DNA of 64,000 nt from Endomychus coccineus (Eukaryota > Arthropoda > Insecta > Coleoptera > Endomychidae): positions 33,274,297 to 33,338,296 of the forward strand of contig OY294068.1 of the NCBI GenBank assembly GCA_958510875.1. Direction: 5' to 3'. Both the position numbers and the translations under genes were made by a program. The notes beneath the pieces were generated by a model. It was not told the origin of the DNA, ran no database searches, and saw only the letters and a list, made by a program, of their open reading frames with translations. This document shows, in pieces, positions 1-11,084 of this stretch. Positions within the stretch are counted from its first letter, which is position 1. Every line of letters starts with the position of its first letter.

Positions 1-1301
1 AACATATTTTCAAGCGATGCGCTCTCATCCACACCTCCACAATTCCATTTCAAAATTGAAGAAGTAAGATAAAATTTAAGCGTAACTTACCATTTCAACA
101 CACCATCCTAGCATATTCGCTAGTCTTACATTTTCGGGGTTCAATGATTCAGGTTTTTCTAGCAATTTGTAAGCAGCGACTAGAGCTAATCCTCTGGTTT
201 TCTTGCCACCCGGAACGTTGTTATGTAACACTCTGGCATAATGTTTGTTAACTTCGGGTATATCTGTATGGGTGCCTTGAGTTAAATCTGTTACCAGGTC
301 CGGGAAGACTGCCATAAAATCGCGGATTTCTTCTGTTACTATTTTTGAGGTTTGAATTGGAGATAGACCTCTGAAATTGATGAGAATTAATTTATTACAA
401 TCGCAGTATTCTTAACACATCATTGAAATTTCAAGAATTTATTGGTATCCTTCAGAAAACTGAAATCAAGTTTCGATGATTAATGGCAATGACTGACCCT
501 TAATTGGTCATTGATTAAAAAACACATGGGATGATAGATATAATTCTTATTACACCGTTTTTCTATGAGAAGACGCATCCCCAGGAAATTGTTTGCCGAA
601 CCACGCTAGGACAACAGGTGCTGAATATCCAAGGTTATAGAACGCTGTTTTGATATTGATTTTAGATTGAAACAATGTTTATAAATAATTAGGTCTAATT
701 TAAATGATACATTCGATAATAATAATTTGCACTTTTTTGAAAACAAATTCAGTTACTTACAATTTTACATTTAAAAGTTTATTTATTTCCTGCCAACAAC
801 AATTATGTTAAACTTCATAGCATCAAAAGTACTATAAAAATAAACACCTTTAATAACAAATTATTCAAAAACAAATTCTATGAAATATTAAAACATGAAA
901 CAATAAAATTCAAAGTAAAATCGAATGAAATAAATTTAGAATCTAAAAATGTATCAAAAATTATACCTATTCTTTGTTTTAAAAAGTAGTGTATGTAAAA
1001 TAGTTTCAAACTGTTATCTAGATAGAAAGTAGAATTGTTTCAATTTGAAGCAGATTGTTTTCGAACAAAACATTTTGAAGAACAATTTTTCGTATATATT
1101 TGGATAAGCAAATTGTATCGATTAAAAAAGTTTAATTTACATGTTTGATTGTGGGACTGCATTAATTTATGTTTCATTTCATATATTTTTTTCTCCTTAG
1201 AATATTACTTTCATTTCTGTTTATAATGAAGTTTAACTACTAATGTTATATTGATTTGTTTGCTTTCACATTCGAATGAATATTCATGATTGATTTGCTG
1301 G
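1..1301. repeat. Segmental duplication, left copy (IDS exon 2 plus upstream intron)
   Basis: Bases 3 to 1301 align almost without change to about 38989-40238 (offset 38986 at the exon). The block holds the exon at 91-370 and about 930 bp of intron. Visible differences are a roughly 27-base insertion only in the right copy near 39495, an extra stretch only in the left copy near 945-1045, and scattered substitutions. The left copy ends at a hAT insertion, where the right copy continues uninterrupted. The intronic part shows no other gene. Confidence 0.88.
91..370 (-). CDS. IDS-D exon 2 (FPPS-like), rest of gene off the left edge
   Basis: This is an internal exon of a farnesyl-diphosphate-synthase-like gene, bounded by a TTTCAG acceptor (exon begins at 370) and an ATG|GTAAGT donor (exon ends at 91). 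It is 280 bp: one leftover base plus 93 codons. It encodes the N-terminal helices of the fold, including MAVFPDL, the NVPGGKKTRG segment whose GGKKxRG residues bind isopentenyl diphosphate in this family, GLALVAAY, and the WCVEM end that precedes the first Asp-rich helix. Exons 3 and 4 should lie at lower coordinates outside the window. It is nearly identical to the exon at 39077-39359, differing by one Glu codon and a few substitutions (PEVN for PDVN, HNN for HCN), as part of a duplicated block. I found no matching first exon, because the duplicated block is interrupted at 1302 by a hAT element and the sequence beyond differs. Family assignment is firm; whether the locus is functional is unknown. 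Confidence 0.86.
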
Positions 1302-2961
1302 CAGTGGCGGCTCCTCGAAGGAGGCTAAGGAGGCTCTGCCTCCTCAGCAATTTATGATTTATCTTATTGATCATTCTCCATTTTATTTCCTGTTTCTCTG
1401 ATAATTTTTAAAATTTTACAATTAATTCCCCGTTCTCAGTAGTTATTTTTAATCTGGCAACATCGCCCTGAGGCTAGACTCTCTATATATCTCAAACGCT
1501 GAGCATGTGTTGTTCAACGCAGTTGCCATTTTTCCGACCAGTCCGATCGCCAAATAGGCGAAATCAGCGAAAATGGCAACACCCTCTGGAGGCTAGCCTG
1601 CGGCAGCCGCTCGCAATCTATGAAATACGACACGTGCGTTCTGCCGACTGCTGAATAGGTCAGTCAGTGCTTGTTTATGTGTTGTCACCCCACGCCAAGT
1701 AAGGTTAGATTGTTGTCTGTTGTAAATTTAAAATGAGTGTTAGTGAGTTAGTTGCTGCCTTTTAGAAAATCCATTTAGTGGATTAACATATGATAAAAGT
1801 GTTTTTTGAGTTATTAACAAAGAGTTCTTTGGTTATTAAACGTTAAAATGAGTAGTGATTTAGTTGCTGAAAAGATTAGTGATGACAGGTATGTTTCAAA
1901 ATCGATCATTTGATACTGATAATTGTAAAAAATATTTACGGTTAACGGGATCTGAGGTACACAATAAATTATATAACTGGTATTGCTTGCTATTTACATC
2001 TGATACAACTTCATGTTGGGGGCACTCGGGTTATGATGATTTGAAAAATTTAGCTCGTGGTATAGACAGACATGAAAAATCGCAGGAACATATTACATCG
2101 AGTATTAAGTTCAAATTAACCGGTAAACAGAATATTGTTAAAGGAGGAAAACAAATAATTTGGTAGACAAGAATCTACATTATAAACACTTTTCTTTATG
2201 AAATTTTAGATACTATTAAAGGTCAAATTGAGATTCGATTTTCCGATTTACATGAATTGAAGTTTTTTGTATAACTTAGTTCTAAAATATAAATTTTTTG
2301 ATAAAATAGCACTGTACATTGAATTATGCGTTATATACTCGGATAAAGATATTTTAGGCCAGTATGACAGTCACGCCGATATGATAAAATATATGATAGA
2401 CAATGATTTGCAACAAGTTTTACCTCAGTTTTATAAACTACTTTGTTTGACAGTCACCATTTCTGTCACGTCGGCATCGGTGGAGAGATCATTTTCTACT
2501 CTCAAACGAATTAAAACTTACATGCCAAATACAATGGGCCAAAATCGTTTATACAATGTTAGTTTAATATCTATTGAAAAAGATTTAGTAAAACACTTAA
2601 AACAAAATGATACATTTTTTGATAATATTATTGATCATTTTTCGCAAACTAAAGACCGTAGAATTCCGTTAATATATAAAAAAAAGAATTGATAAAAAAA
2701 AACAAAATATGAAAAATTCCAAAAAAAAGAAAATATATTAAGAATCCAAAAAAAATGAAAGACAAAAAACGAACAAAAAAATTGTTTGGTAAGAGAAACG
2801 CTATAGCTCCACGTTGGTTCTTGCTGGGTAACAATTAATTTTGTCACTGAAGTAGCTGGTACGGTCGCTGTGCAAAGGTTAAAAGGCTGTGAATAGAGTA
2901 TATTTTTACAAAAACGTTTTATGTCCAGCCTCCTCTCTCGAAAATTCACGAGCCGCCACTG
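1302..2961 (+). mobile_element. hAT element, internally deleted (family 1)
   Basis: The element has terminal inverted repeats CAGTGGCGGCTCC at 1302 and GAGCCGCCACTG ending at 2961. Two broken reading frames lie inside. The one at 1864-2166 has the spacing of a TTF/BED-like zinc-finger region (W, GYDDLKNL, RHEKSQEH). The one at 2267-2692 carries the hAT C-terminal dimerisation signature SASVERSFSTLKRIKTYM. The central catalytic part is missing, so it is non-autonomous. It interrupts the duplicated IDS intron. The left flank matches the uninterrupted site near 40238 but the right flank does not, so no clean 8-bp target duplication is visible. Confidence 0.85.
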
Positions 2962-2984
2962 GCTCACATTAATAATAATAAGAG

Positions 2985-3190
2985 TTCACAACTGTGGAAA
3001 CACTTTAACACTAATAAGTACGAAATAATCAAACTTATCCACTAAGGACCTTTCAGCCATCAAGTAGTCATCATCAGAGTAAACTGTGTATTCTGATGAT
3101 GGCTACTTGGCAGCGGAAAGGTTCTTAGTACTACTTTGATAGTATTTTTAATGGATAAGGGTGATTATTTCGTACTTATTAGCGTGCAGT
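2985..3190. repeat. Palindromic element with hammerhead-like cores in both arms
   Basis: The outer arms pair (AAGTACGAAATAATCA near 3015 with TGATTATTTCGTACTT near 3165). The inner arms carry CTGATGATGGCTACTT on plus at 3093 and a related core on minus at about 3047-3075, each followed by GGAAAGG or TGAAAGG. This resembles the CUGAUGA / stem II / GAAA layout of hammerhead ribozymes found in Penelope-like terminal repeats. Related remnants sit at 40735-40770 and 59570-59640. Confidence 0.55.
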
Positions 3191-3480
3191 TCACATGTTT
3201 GGGGTTCAGTTCCGTAACATACGCTGAAGGTCTTAGATTGTATTCAGAATAAAGCATTCGCCTGATTGGTGATGTCACACTTACGACTTCATTAACTCTA
3301 GAACATTGTGGCAAGGTCCATTTTCTATGGAGCTCAAGTTGGCCACCCCTACATTGTCCTTCACTACACCTGTCAAATTCCTTTCATTTTCCTATCGAAC
3401 AGCGATGTTAAATTCTTTGCCGCTGGCTCACAAGATGTTCTACGAACATTATTATTAAATTTCCCCTTGTGTAGTTAAAA
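3190..3480 (+). mobile_element. Non-LTR retrotransposon 3' end, decayed
   Basis: Broken plus-strand translation gives IQNKAFA near 3240 and a SQDVLRTLL terminus near 3430, the usual C-terminus of Jockey/CR1-type reverse-transcriptase ORFs. The same ending (SHDVLRTL) recurs on minus at 55255-55461, and a remnant lies near 38345 on plus. Confidence 0.5.
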
Positions 3481-3659
3481 TATACAAAATGTAATATTTT
3501 CCTCACAATATAACGATTCAATCAAATCAATTCAAGTAGTAACATATGCAATAGCTTGATGAAGTTGATCATCATTGATCAAACATCACTTTTTTCGTAA
3601 TTTAAAAGCAGCTTTGAAGGTGAGAAACTTTTGTATATAGTTTTTTCGATCAGTAGTTT

Positions 3660-4330
3660 CAAGGGAGTGGTTATCGAATCAGTACTTTGTAGATTATGAG
3701 GAGCTGCTGGGATGTAAAGTAGCTCTTGGCACGGAATAGAAAATCAAGTTTTTGTGAAACGGTTTTAGCAATGAACCTCACATGATCGTCTCATGAGAGG
3801 GTGCTGTTGGTGGTGATCCCGAGCATTGTTATGGAAGACTTCATAGGAATAGTTGTACCTCACATAATCATATTAGGGATTGTGGGATCCGCCTCCCTGG
3901 AGAAGACGCAAGCTTGGGTTCTGGTTGCATTAAAAGCTACTACATTATCAGATCCCTATTTGAAAATATTTGCCTGATCTCCATTAATTGCGTGAACCTG
4001 TCCCTGTCTCGCTTCTCTGCCTTCAATCATCATCTGTAAAGCTGTGGTCACTTCCAGCAGATCGTTGATATGGAGCATAAATAAAGTTGGTGCCAAGACA
4101 GATCCCTGTGGAACATCAGCGTTGATAGTCATTGTATCGGAAGATATCCCGCCAACCACCACATGAATTGATCTATCGTAGAGAAAACTCGACAGTAAGC
4201 GAAAAAGTTGATACAGCAAACCATATGACGGGAGATTCCCAAGATGGCTTCGGAGCCAGACTCGGTCTAATACTTTGGAGATATCTAAGTGCTAGAGATT
4301 CCCCATGTGTTTCAATAGATTTCTGCCCCA
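3660..4330 (-). mobile_element. Non-LTR retrotransposon reverse transcriptase fragment
   Basis: Minus-strand translation of 3956-4219 contains the RT core DVPQGSVLAPTLFMLHINDLL. The downstream frame toward 3700 continues with TIPMKSSITMLGI and KLDFLFRAKSYF, typical of Jockey/CR1-type elements. Stops and frameshifts break it. A second copy of the same region lies at 55560-56100 and a short piece at 27897-28065. Confidence 0.75.
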
Positions 4331-5156
4331 CATACATACATAGGCAAGGAGGTCTCTTGTTGATCTCTGCTGACGGAAGCCATATTGCCGGTCATTCACA
4401 ATTTTGTAGCTTTCTAGCTATTTGACGAGCTCGATGTTGATTGCTTTCTCCATCACTATAGAGATCACAGATAATAGTGCAATGGGTCTATAATTATTTA
4501 GGAAGGGTTTTCTTTCCTTTTTTTTTGGAATGGGTTGCACTCTACCTGTCTTCCAGCTGGAAGGAAACACACCAACTTGAGCCCAATTGGATAAATTTTC
4601 ACCGAAGCCGGAAGTCTCTATACGCTGATGAACAATTGACGTATTTTTTTTATTACTGGAAAACTGTGAACAATTGTGTCCCGAAAAAATATGGCGTTTC
4701 CAAGGGCGAAACCATTATCACTATTAATTTGTCAATAACAATTCATTGAAGGAATATTCAGAATTGTTTCAGGTTTTCTGTCTGTGGTGAAAAGGATGTC
4801 AATTACTTTTTTATCACCACTTAGGCACCGCTGGGTTCCGGCAGGATGGGAATCAACTTTATTCTGATCGCACTCATTGCAGTACAACATTGAGTAGCTA
4901 TTTTATTTGTCCCGGATATTGTGGCAGATATCACGAAATAAAAAGCCTACTACTAATAAATAGTAGTTTCCGGCAGTATTTTCTCCAGCACAGTTGCCGT
5001 TTCATTAATCGCAATTAATGGCAAATCGACTGAAAGAAGTTAGAATCGTCCGAGCGTTCAAGGTATAAAACTCCTCTGGGATCCCCTACTATATAAACGA
5101 TTCTAAATATACGAGATTCACTGAAAACACATTTTTACTTCCCTCGCTCTAAATAA
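4331..5156. other. Unassigned, probably decayed retroelement flank
   Basis: Short open frames only, with nothing recognisable. The composition resembles the non-LTR fragment before it. No gene is supported. Confidence 0.3.
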
Positions 5157-6157
5157 TATATTAGTCGAGTCTAATAGATATTAAAACAGACCGACTTACG
5201 AAAATTGAACGATATGGACCGATTTTGATGAAACAAAGTGCATTCGATTCGGGATGACGTCTAGAAAAAAGCTTACCGGTTAGTTTTTTGTGCAAATTTG
5301 TTATTATGTTTTTAACCGAAAAACACTTTTATTAATTTGCAGCGTGAATGCTTTATTAAAGCAATGTTTTATTTATTGAACAATATGTATTTGTATTATT
5401 AAAAAAATGTTTCTGATAATATTCACCGAACCACAGAACAAAATAATTTTCAAATAAACGAATGAGAAATTTTACTAATCTGAACAACAGCAGCATCCAA
5501 CAGTAAGTGACACGTGGTGATCATTTATTATGTATCTACATTACAATAGCAGCGTGGTCCACGTATACGTTGCCGCGTCTTTATTTTGGGGGGATGGGAG
5601 GGAGGACCGGTTTAAATAAACAGCTGCTCTATGAAGCGGTGGATGCCATAGAGATCTTATTATATGATAGATGCTGTGTTATAGTATAGTGTAGACTCCA
5701 TAGTTTAAGAAAAATACCTACCTGCTACTCCCGCCCGGTTTTTATTACGTATATGTCCATAGTATATGTAAAAGATGCTGTGTGGAATATAAAGACTGAG
5801 TAGTGAAGATAGAAAAAAATTTTAGAAGAGCGGGAATTTATTTCAAATTAAAAAATTAGAATTCGATTTTGTTTTTGATTTAAATTAGTAACGACCCCCT
5901 TTCAACAAATTTTTAAACATTTAACATAAAAAAACAACCTCCACAACCCCTAGCTGAGGATTTCTGGTTAGTTTTGATGAAATTTTGGAAATTGGTCAAT
6001 TTTTCGGTTAAAAAAATAATAACAAATTTGCACAAAAAACTAACCGGTAAGCTTCTTTCTAGACGTCATCCCGAATCGAATGCACTTTGTTTCATCAAAA
6101 TCGGTCCATATCGTTCGATTTTCGTAATGAAATACCTATTTGACTCGACTATATAGT
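5157..6157. mobile_element. Foldback (long inverted repeat) element, about 1 kb
   Basis: The left arm (5157-5310) and right arm (6020-6157) are long imperfect reverse complements. Landmarks are TTAGTCGAGTC on the left against GACTCGACTATAT on the right, GACCGATTTTGATG against CATCAAAATCGGTC, and GGATGACGTCTAGA against TCTAGACGTCATCC. The centre has no coding potential. This is a non-autonomous foldback or MITE-like insertion. Confidence 0.7.
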
Positions 6158-8260
6158 GTAAGGCAAGTATTGTAATCAGGGCAAAATATATCCGTTTTGA
6201 ACATTTCTATTTTTGAGTGATCTCTTTTTTTGGGAAAATGTCAGTGGTGAAATCAAAAATTGGTTATTGTCTTTTGTTTTTGAGTTGTTTGGGAGATCTC
6301 GATTTCTCAAGTTTTCGTTTTTCATGTATATCTCAGCTATTTATGGAATTGGAACATAATAATTTCTATATTCTAGAGGCACTTTTACAGGTGGAATGTA
6401 AAGTTAGGACCATTTTTACTAGATTTTAGGAAAAATTGTATTTATTGAAAAATTCTTGAAATTTCTCCTTTCCAAATAGTATACTTGTCATTTAGAAAAT
6501 GACTAGTTCAACAAACAATGCATTGTTCTACAATTTTAGAGATTTTTTAACAATTAAATGTAGATTCTAACAACGGTTATTCATATTTTGCAGCAAATGC
6601 AATTTAACTTACAAAGTTAGAAACGCGTATCATGTTATAAATCGTTTATTGTGCAAATTATTCTGAAACTACAAATAGAATATATTTTAATCTTGCCTCT
6701 GACCCTTCTCCTGGGTCAAGATTAAAACATTTTTATAAGATTGAAGAGTAAAATTATCAATTAAATGATATTTAAGTAAGCAAAAAAGTAGAACTAGGAC
6801 ATTTCAGAATAGATAATGCCAATGAGAACTAACATAATAAATAATGAAAATAAAACAAGAACAATCTACAATAATGTTCAAACTGATATCCGTTATTTGC
6901 AACACATAGTAGTCCAGGCGCACGGTCACGAAAATCGTCGGAAAATCCTGAAAAATGTAATACGGCTAATTTTGATGGATGAATCGTAAAAAAAGTTGAT
7001 ACGAAGATATATCACATCAAAGTACATGAAATAGCCTTTAATTTGAACCTAAGTAGAGTACGCTCCGGCTTTTTTGACGAAAGGGGGAGCCCTTTTAAAA
7101 TTTGGGCCAAAGTGGCCAAATTTGAATTTTCAGCAAAACTGTTCAATATTTTCAGCCCATATTCAGGCCACTCATTGCGGCTATCACGACTTACTTTTTC
7201 ACTAAATTTCATCCTATTTGTTCGCAATTTGGCCACAACAGCCCAATTGGAGTTTTTGTTCCAAAAAACGTATTTATATATATATTACACGAAGGGGGGT
7301 AAACGGAATGTCACGAAATTTCGACCGATGGTTCCTCAAATACCAGCAATGAAAGGGTATCAATTTCAAACCTTAGCTAGAAGCCTAAGGGTTCCAAAAA
7401 AAAAAACTCCAAAACTCACTTAAAAGGGCAAAAAAACAGTTTTTTGAAGGTTAGACATGGTTTCACTCAATAATGGTAATATTTATTTCAGGATCTTATT
7501 ATCTTTATTATAAGACACCATTTTTTCCAGGTCGCTAACCTCTATCAAATTTTCACGATCGTCGTTCCATTTTTCCGTAGATTGACTCCACTATAATCTT
7601 ATTTTGTTTTTCTACATTTACTTGTGTTGTCGTTTGATGAAATGTTTTAGTTCACACATTTCTCTCAATAACAAATCTTGTATCATGTTATTGTTAGATT
7701 TCTTTGTATTTTCGCATGTGGGAATATTCATTGAAGAATCACATACAATACGGTTTCATCGTTTCACGATTTCACTTTCGCGAATTTTATGTGAATCTTC
7801 AATAGATAAATTTACACATTTCAATTGAAAATTTTTTATTACATTTTAGACAACTTATATCGCCTTCATATCTGGTAATTTTAATTTCACAAACGGAGCA
7901 CGAAATCCACGCACATTCTCACTGGGTTCCATGTTATCACGAATATTAGGGGTTTGTTAATTCCGTTATATTACGGTAGATCAAGCCTATTCAAGCTATT
8001 CGAAGTAGAAAAAGTACTAATCTTAATGTTCCACTTCACACATAAACTTCATTTTGACTCCATACTTTGTCTCCACAACCCAACAACATTAATTATTTCA
8101 AGATGCTTCGTTTCTGAGAGCACCATTATAGTTGCTTCAAAGACAAAATTTTGTAAGAAAAAATTTATTGCTGAAATACGATCATGTCACAGAATGATTC
8201 ACTTTGAATGTTGAACCTTCTGCCTTGTGGATGACAACAATATATCATTTCTGTCAGCTT
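6158..8260. other. Non-coding, with an unclassified repeat piece at 7040-7430
   Basis: AT-rich sequence with no credible gene. A stretch with a different texture (7040-7430: homopolymer runs, overlapping open frames on both strands, no known domain) is probably half of a foldback-type repeat. The minus-strand AATAAA at 8164-8169 is a plausible polyadenylation signal for IDS-A, about 95 bases past its stop. Confidence 0.35.
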
Positions 8261-8593
8261 CTATTTATCACGTCTATATATTTTGTTCAGTATTTTAGTA
8301 ATTACATTGGGGAGACTCTTTGAAATCTGTTGAATATGTGCACATAGTAGGTTATACATTTCTTCTTCGTGTGCAACAAACGTATTTGGTAGATTCAGTT
8401 CCTGGTAAACCTTTTTGACCATTTCTACGGCAACAGGATCTGATTTCCCATAACAATCTTCAAGTATTTTCCGTTGAACGGGAGTTGCTTTCTGAAGGGC
8501 TGTCACCGCGAGCCATGTACATTTGCCCTCTTGAATATCATTGCCTACTTTCCCTGTCACTTTTGGATCTCCAAAACAGTCTAGGAAATCATT
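8261..8593 (-). CDS. IDS-A exon 4, C-terminal half with altered second Asp-rich motif
   Basis: This is the terminal exon of an FPPS-like gene. A TTGCAG acceptor lies just upstream (first exon base 8593), followed by 110 codons and a stop. It opens with NDFLDCFGDP, where the family norm is DD(F/Y)LD: the first Asp of the second Asp-rich motif, a magnesium ligand, is Asn. The next conserved stretch reads TGKVGNDIQEGKC, with Asn for Thr in TDIQ. The C-terminus NKIYRRDK keeps the basic tail. Length and phase match exon 4 of IDS-B and IDS-C (111 codons each). It joins in frame (phase 0) to exon 3 at 12733-13170 across a 4.1-kb intron that holds a Penelope-like element, a foldback repeat and a hAT fragment. 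The reading frame and splice site are intact despite divergence, which suggests it is maintained. Confidence 0.88.
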   Translation of the reverse strand, partial: NDFLDCFGDPKVTGKVGNDIQEGKCTWLAVTALQKATPVQRKILEDCYGKSDPVAVEMVKKVYQELNLPNTFVAHEEEMYNLLCAHIQQISKSLPNVITKILNKIYRRDK

Positions 8594-8935
8594 CTGCAAC
8601 AAAGAAGCTGTTTAGCTGATTTAGCAAAAAAATTGAACTTTTATTAGTCAGTAAGTGCTAAAACTCAATAAACGAATTTCTCAACGACCAATTTGTGTAA
8701 TCACCAATAATGATAAAATTTGAGAATGTACTTGAATTTTAATAGTAGGAGACAATCACTTTCTACCTCGTGGGTCAAATGAAAAGAACCAACTCTTGTA
8801 ATTTATTATTGGTCTTTTACTTATTAATGAATTTAATGAAACATACGTAGTTTATCTTACTTATTATAATAACTGCATTCTGCATTGTTCGAAACAAAAG
8901 TTTTAAATAATATGTTGTAATATATTATATATAAA
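8594..8935 (-). other. IDS-A intron 3, 3' part
   Basis: Intron sequence next to the exon 4 acceptor. Nothing else is visible. Confidence 0.6.
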
Positions 8936-10150
8936 AATTCTCGGGAAATAGGTCACATTAACACTTTGTTTTAAATATTCGTCTTTACGTACGTTTCGGT
9001 CTCACGACCATCATCAGAAGACTCACTATGTCAAAAAAGGGGTTTATTAAAACTAATTATAGCACAAGCGTCCATATCGCACAAATTTAATTTCAATCAA
9101 AAGAGCCCACGCCGTCGAAAAGAACAGAACCACGAATAATCGAAATTGTATCGTCAATATTAAAGTATAAATTTTTTTTTTGTAGTAAGAAACCACTATT
9201 CAGTAATATTCTTAAAATATACAAGTGCATGTTGGTATTCTCATAACAACTGAGATCGAAGTTATTTGTTGAGTACCTACTTTCGAACCAGATGTGTAAG
9301 ATTTATGAGATACTTAAGAAAGGTTTCAGACCTGTACTGGAATATTACTATTAAGCATTCTTCCTAAAAACATTTTCAACAATTATAAAGACGTATGTAG
9401 GAATTTGCAAGAGATTTTATTTAATCAAATTAGTATGAATATGACTTAGATTTTGTGTATCCTATGATTTACAGAATTGGAATCCCGTTTTATGTGAATC
9501 ATCTCCAGGATAGATCTTTTATAATAATTGGTTTCCTTAGTTAAGATATAAACATTTTTGTAATCAAATTGATGGTTATAATCAAAGCAGTGCTCAGCAA
9601 GGGCGGTGGAATTTTCTAAGTTATTATTTCTTGTGCTATATTTATGGCCATACATTCTTTTTTGTAAATATTGTTTAGAGATTCCAGTATAGGTTCCATC
9701 ACAATCTAAACAATTCAATTTATATACTGTGTGGGTTTGTTTATCTTTAGGCATTACAGGTTTTAGATTTGAGAAATATTTCCCAACATAGTTAGTAGGT
9801 TTATGCGCAACATTTATATCGTACTTTTTCAAACATTTCTTGATTTTCTCTGAGGTCTCCGGTATGTATGGTAAAGTTATAAAATTGTCTGTATTACCTT
9901 TTATGTTATTCTTATATGACGAACCATTATAGATTTTGTTTATTCTCTCTTTAATGATAGGATTGAAGAAAGTTTTTGGGTAGCCATTCATTTCTAGTGT
10001 ATTACGAACAATCTTTAAATTTTTTGGACGGTCCTCTGTGTGGGACAATTTTATCGCGCGGTCTGTAAGGCTGTTTATGACCCTTTATTTATAACAAGCT
10101 GGTGCAACGGAATTGAAGTGAAGATAACGTTGAGACCAAACTTCTTTAGT
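8936..10150 (-). mobile_element. Penelope-like element, 5'-truncated, with GIY-YIG endonuclease
   Basis: The minus-strand frame 9446-10048 encodes the end of a Penelope-type reverse transcriptase followed by a GIY-YIG-type endonuclease. It has a Cys pair (LNCLDCDG), TYTGISKQYLQKR, and a downstream ALAEHCFDYNHQFD stretch typical of that domain. Downstream on minus (8936-9030) lies the terminal repeat that starts TTCTCGGGAAATAGG on plus and carries a hammerhead-like motif. The 5' part of the RT is missing. The element sits in intron 3 of IDS-A. Confidence 0.82.
8979..9028 (-). ncRNA. Hammerhead ribozyme motif in Penelope-like terminal repeat
   Basis: Read on minus the order is CTGATGA (9017-9011), a four-base stem GGTC/GACC closed by a GTGA loop, then CGAAAC and GTACGTAAAGAC. 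This is the conserved hammerhead core CUGAUGA / stem II / GAAA with a short stem III. Hammerheads are known in Penelope-like terminal repeats, so the context fits. Folding and cleavage are not shown. Confidence 0.68.
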
Positions 10151-11084
10151 AAACCAAGAGGTTTTTATTTTTCCATCTGCATCATGCCTAATGTTCATAT
10201 CTAATTAATTTTATTATAATATGTTGTTGGAGATTATTTATACATTTCAAATTATGTACCATATTTTATTGTATCGTGTCATATTTATTTCAACTAAAGT
10301 ACAGTTATTATCCAAATAGTATTATAGAAGTAAATTCATTTTTATTTAACCAAGGCAAACTGAACTATAAGAAACCTGTTATCGAAGCAAGGTTGCTGGA
10401 CTGTAGGTAATGAAGATGATCCAAAGCAAAATGAATTCACATATACATATATATTTAGATTGCATGTTTATAATTTATATTAGGGCATACATATTTTCAA
10501 TTTTGTTTCAACTTGAATACAGATTTTAATTTCAAAACTATATATTTCATATTTTGAGTTTCATTGAAATATGCCAACATTTTAAAATTGAAAATAATTA
10601 TAGAGCTTGATTTTAGATTAATCTGCATGTTTTAAGTAGTTTATGTAACAGATCTTGAACAATCTGACAAATATAACTTATTCAGAAGTTAAAATAAAAC
10701 TAGGCTTAGTAAATTCAGAGACATTTTTGGCTCTGACTCTCCGTCTATACTGACAATAATGTGTTTCCAATTATTTTTAACAATTCAGTTTGCATGTTAT
10801 GGATGAGAAAGAACGGTAGGCTTTACAAAATTATTTTCATTAGTTGGATATGCATCTTGCTCAAATTGACTATAAATTAACATTATCGAAAATTTGTAAA
10901 GCAAACTGTATCTATCTTATAATGCATGTTCAATAATGTTAAGGCAGGATCTTTGAATACAAACATATAAAGTACTATTCTAAATGTATATAAATAGACT
11001 TTAGGATTGTTTTATAATAATTTATCCAAATACGTTATCGCACGGAAATTAATGCAAAACTGGCGCCGAGAAATTGATGAATAT
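10151..11084. other. AT-rich intronic sequence
   Basis: No open frame with recognisable content and no clear repeat boundary. It lies in IDS-A intron 3. Confidence 0.5.

Noticed and set aside
81..315. Start codon of IDS-D (and of IDS-B) at the internal MAVFPDL Met
   Set aside because: The open frame continues upstream through conserved residues to a splice acceptor, and in IDS-B it joins a phase-matched first exon.
2635..2967. Phe-rich minus-strand open frames
   Set aside because: Shadow of the A-rich 3' part of the hAT element; no domain.
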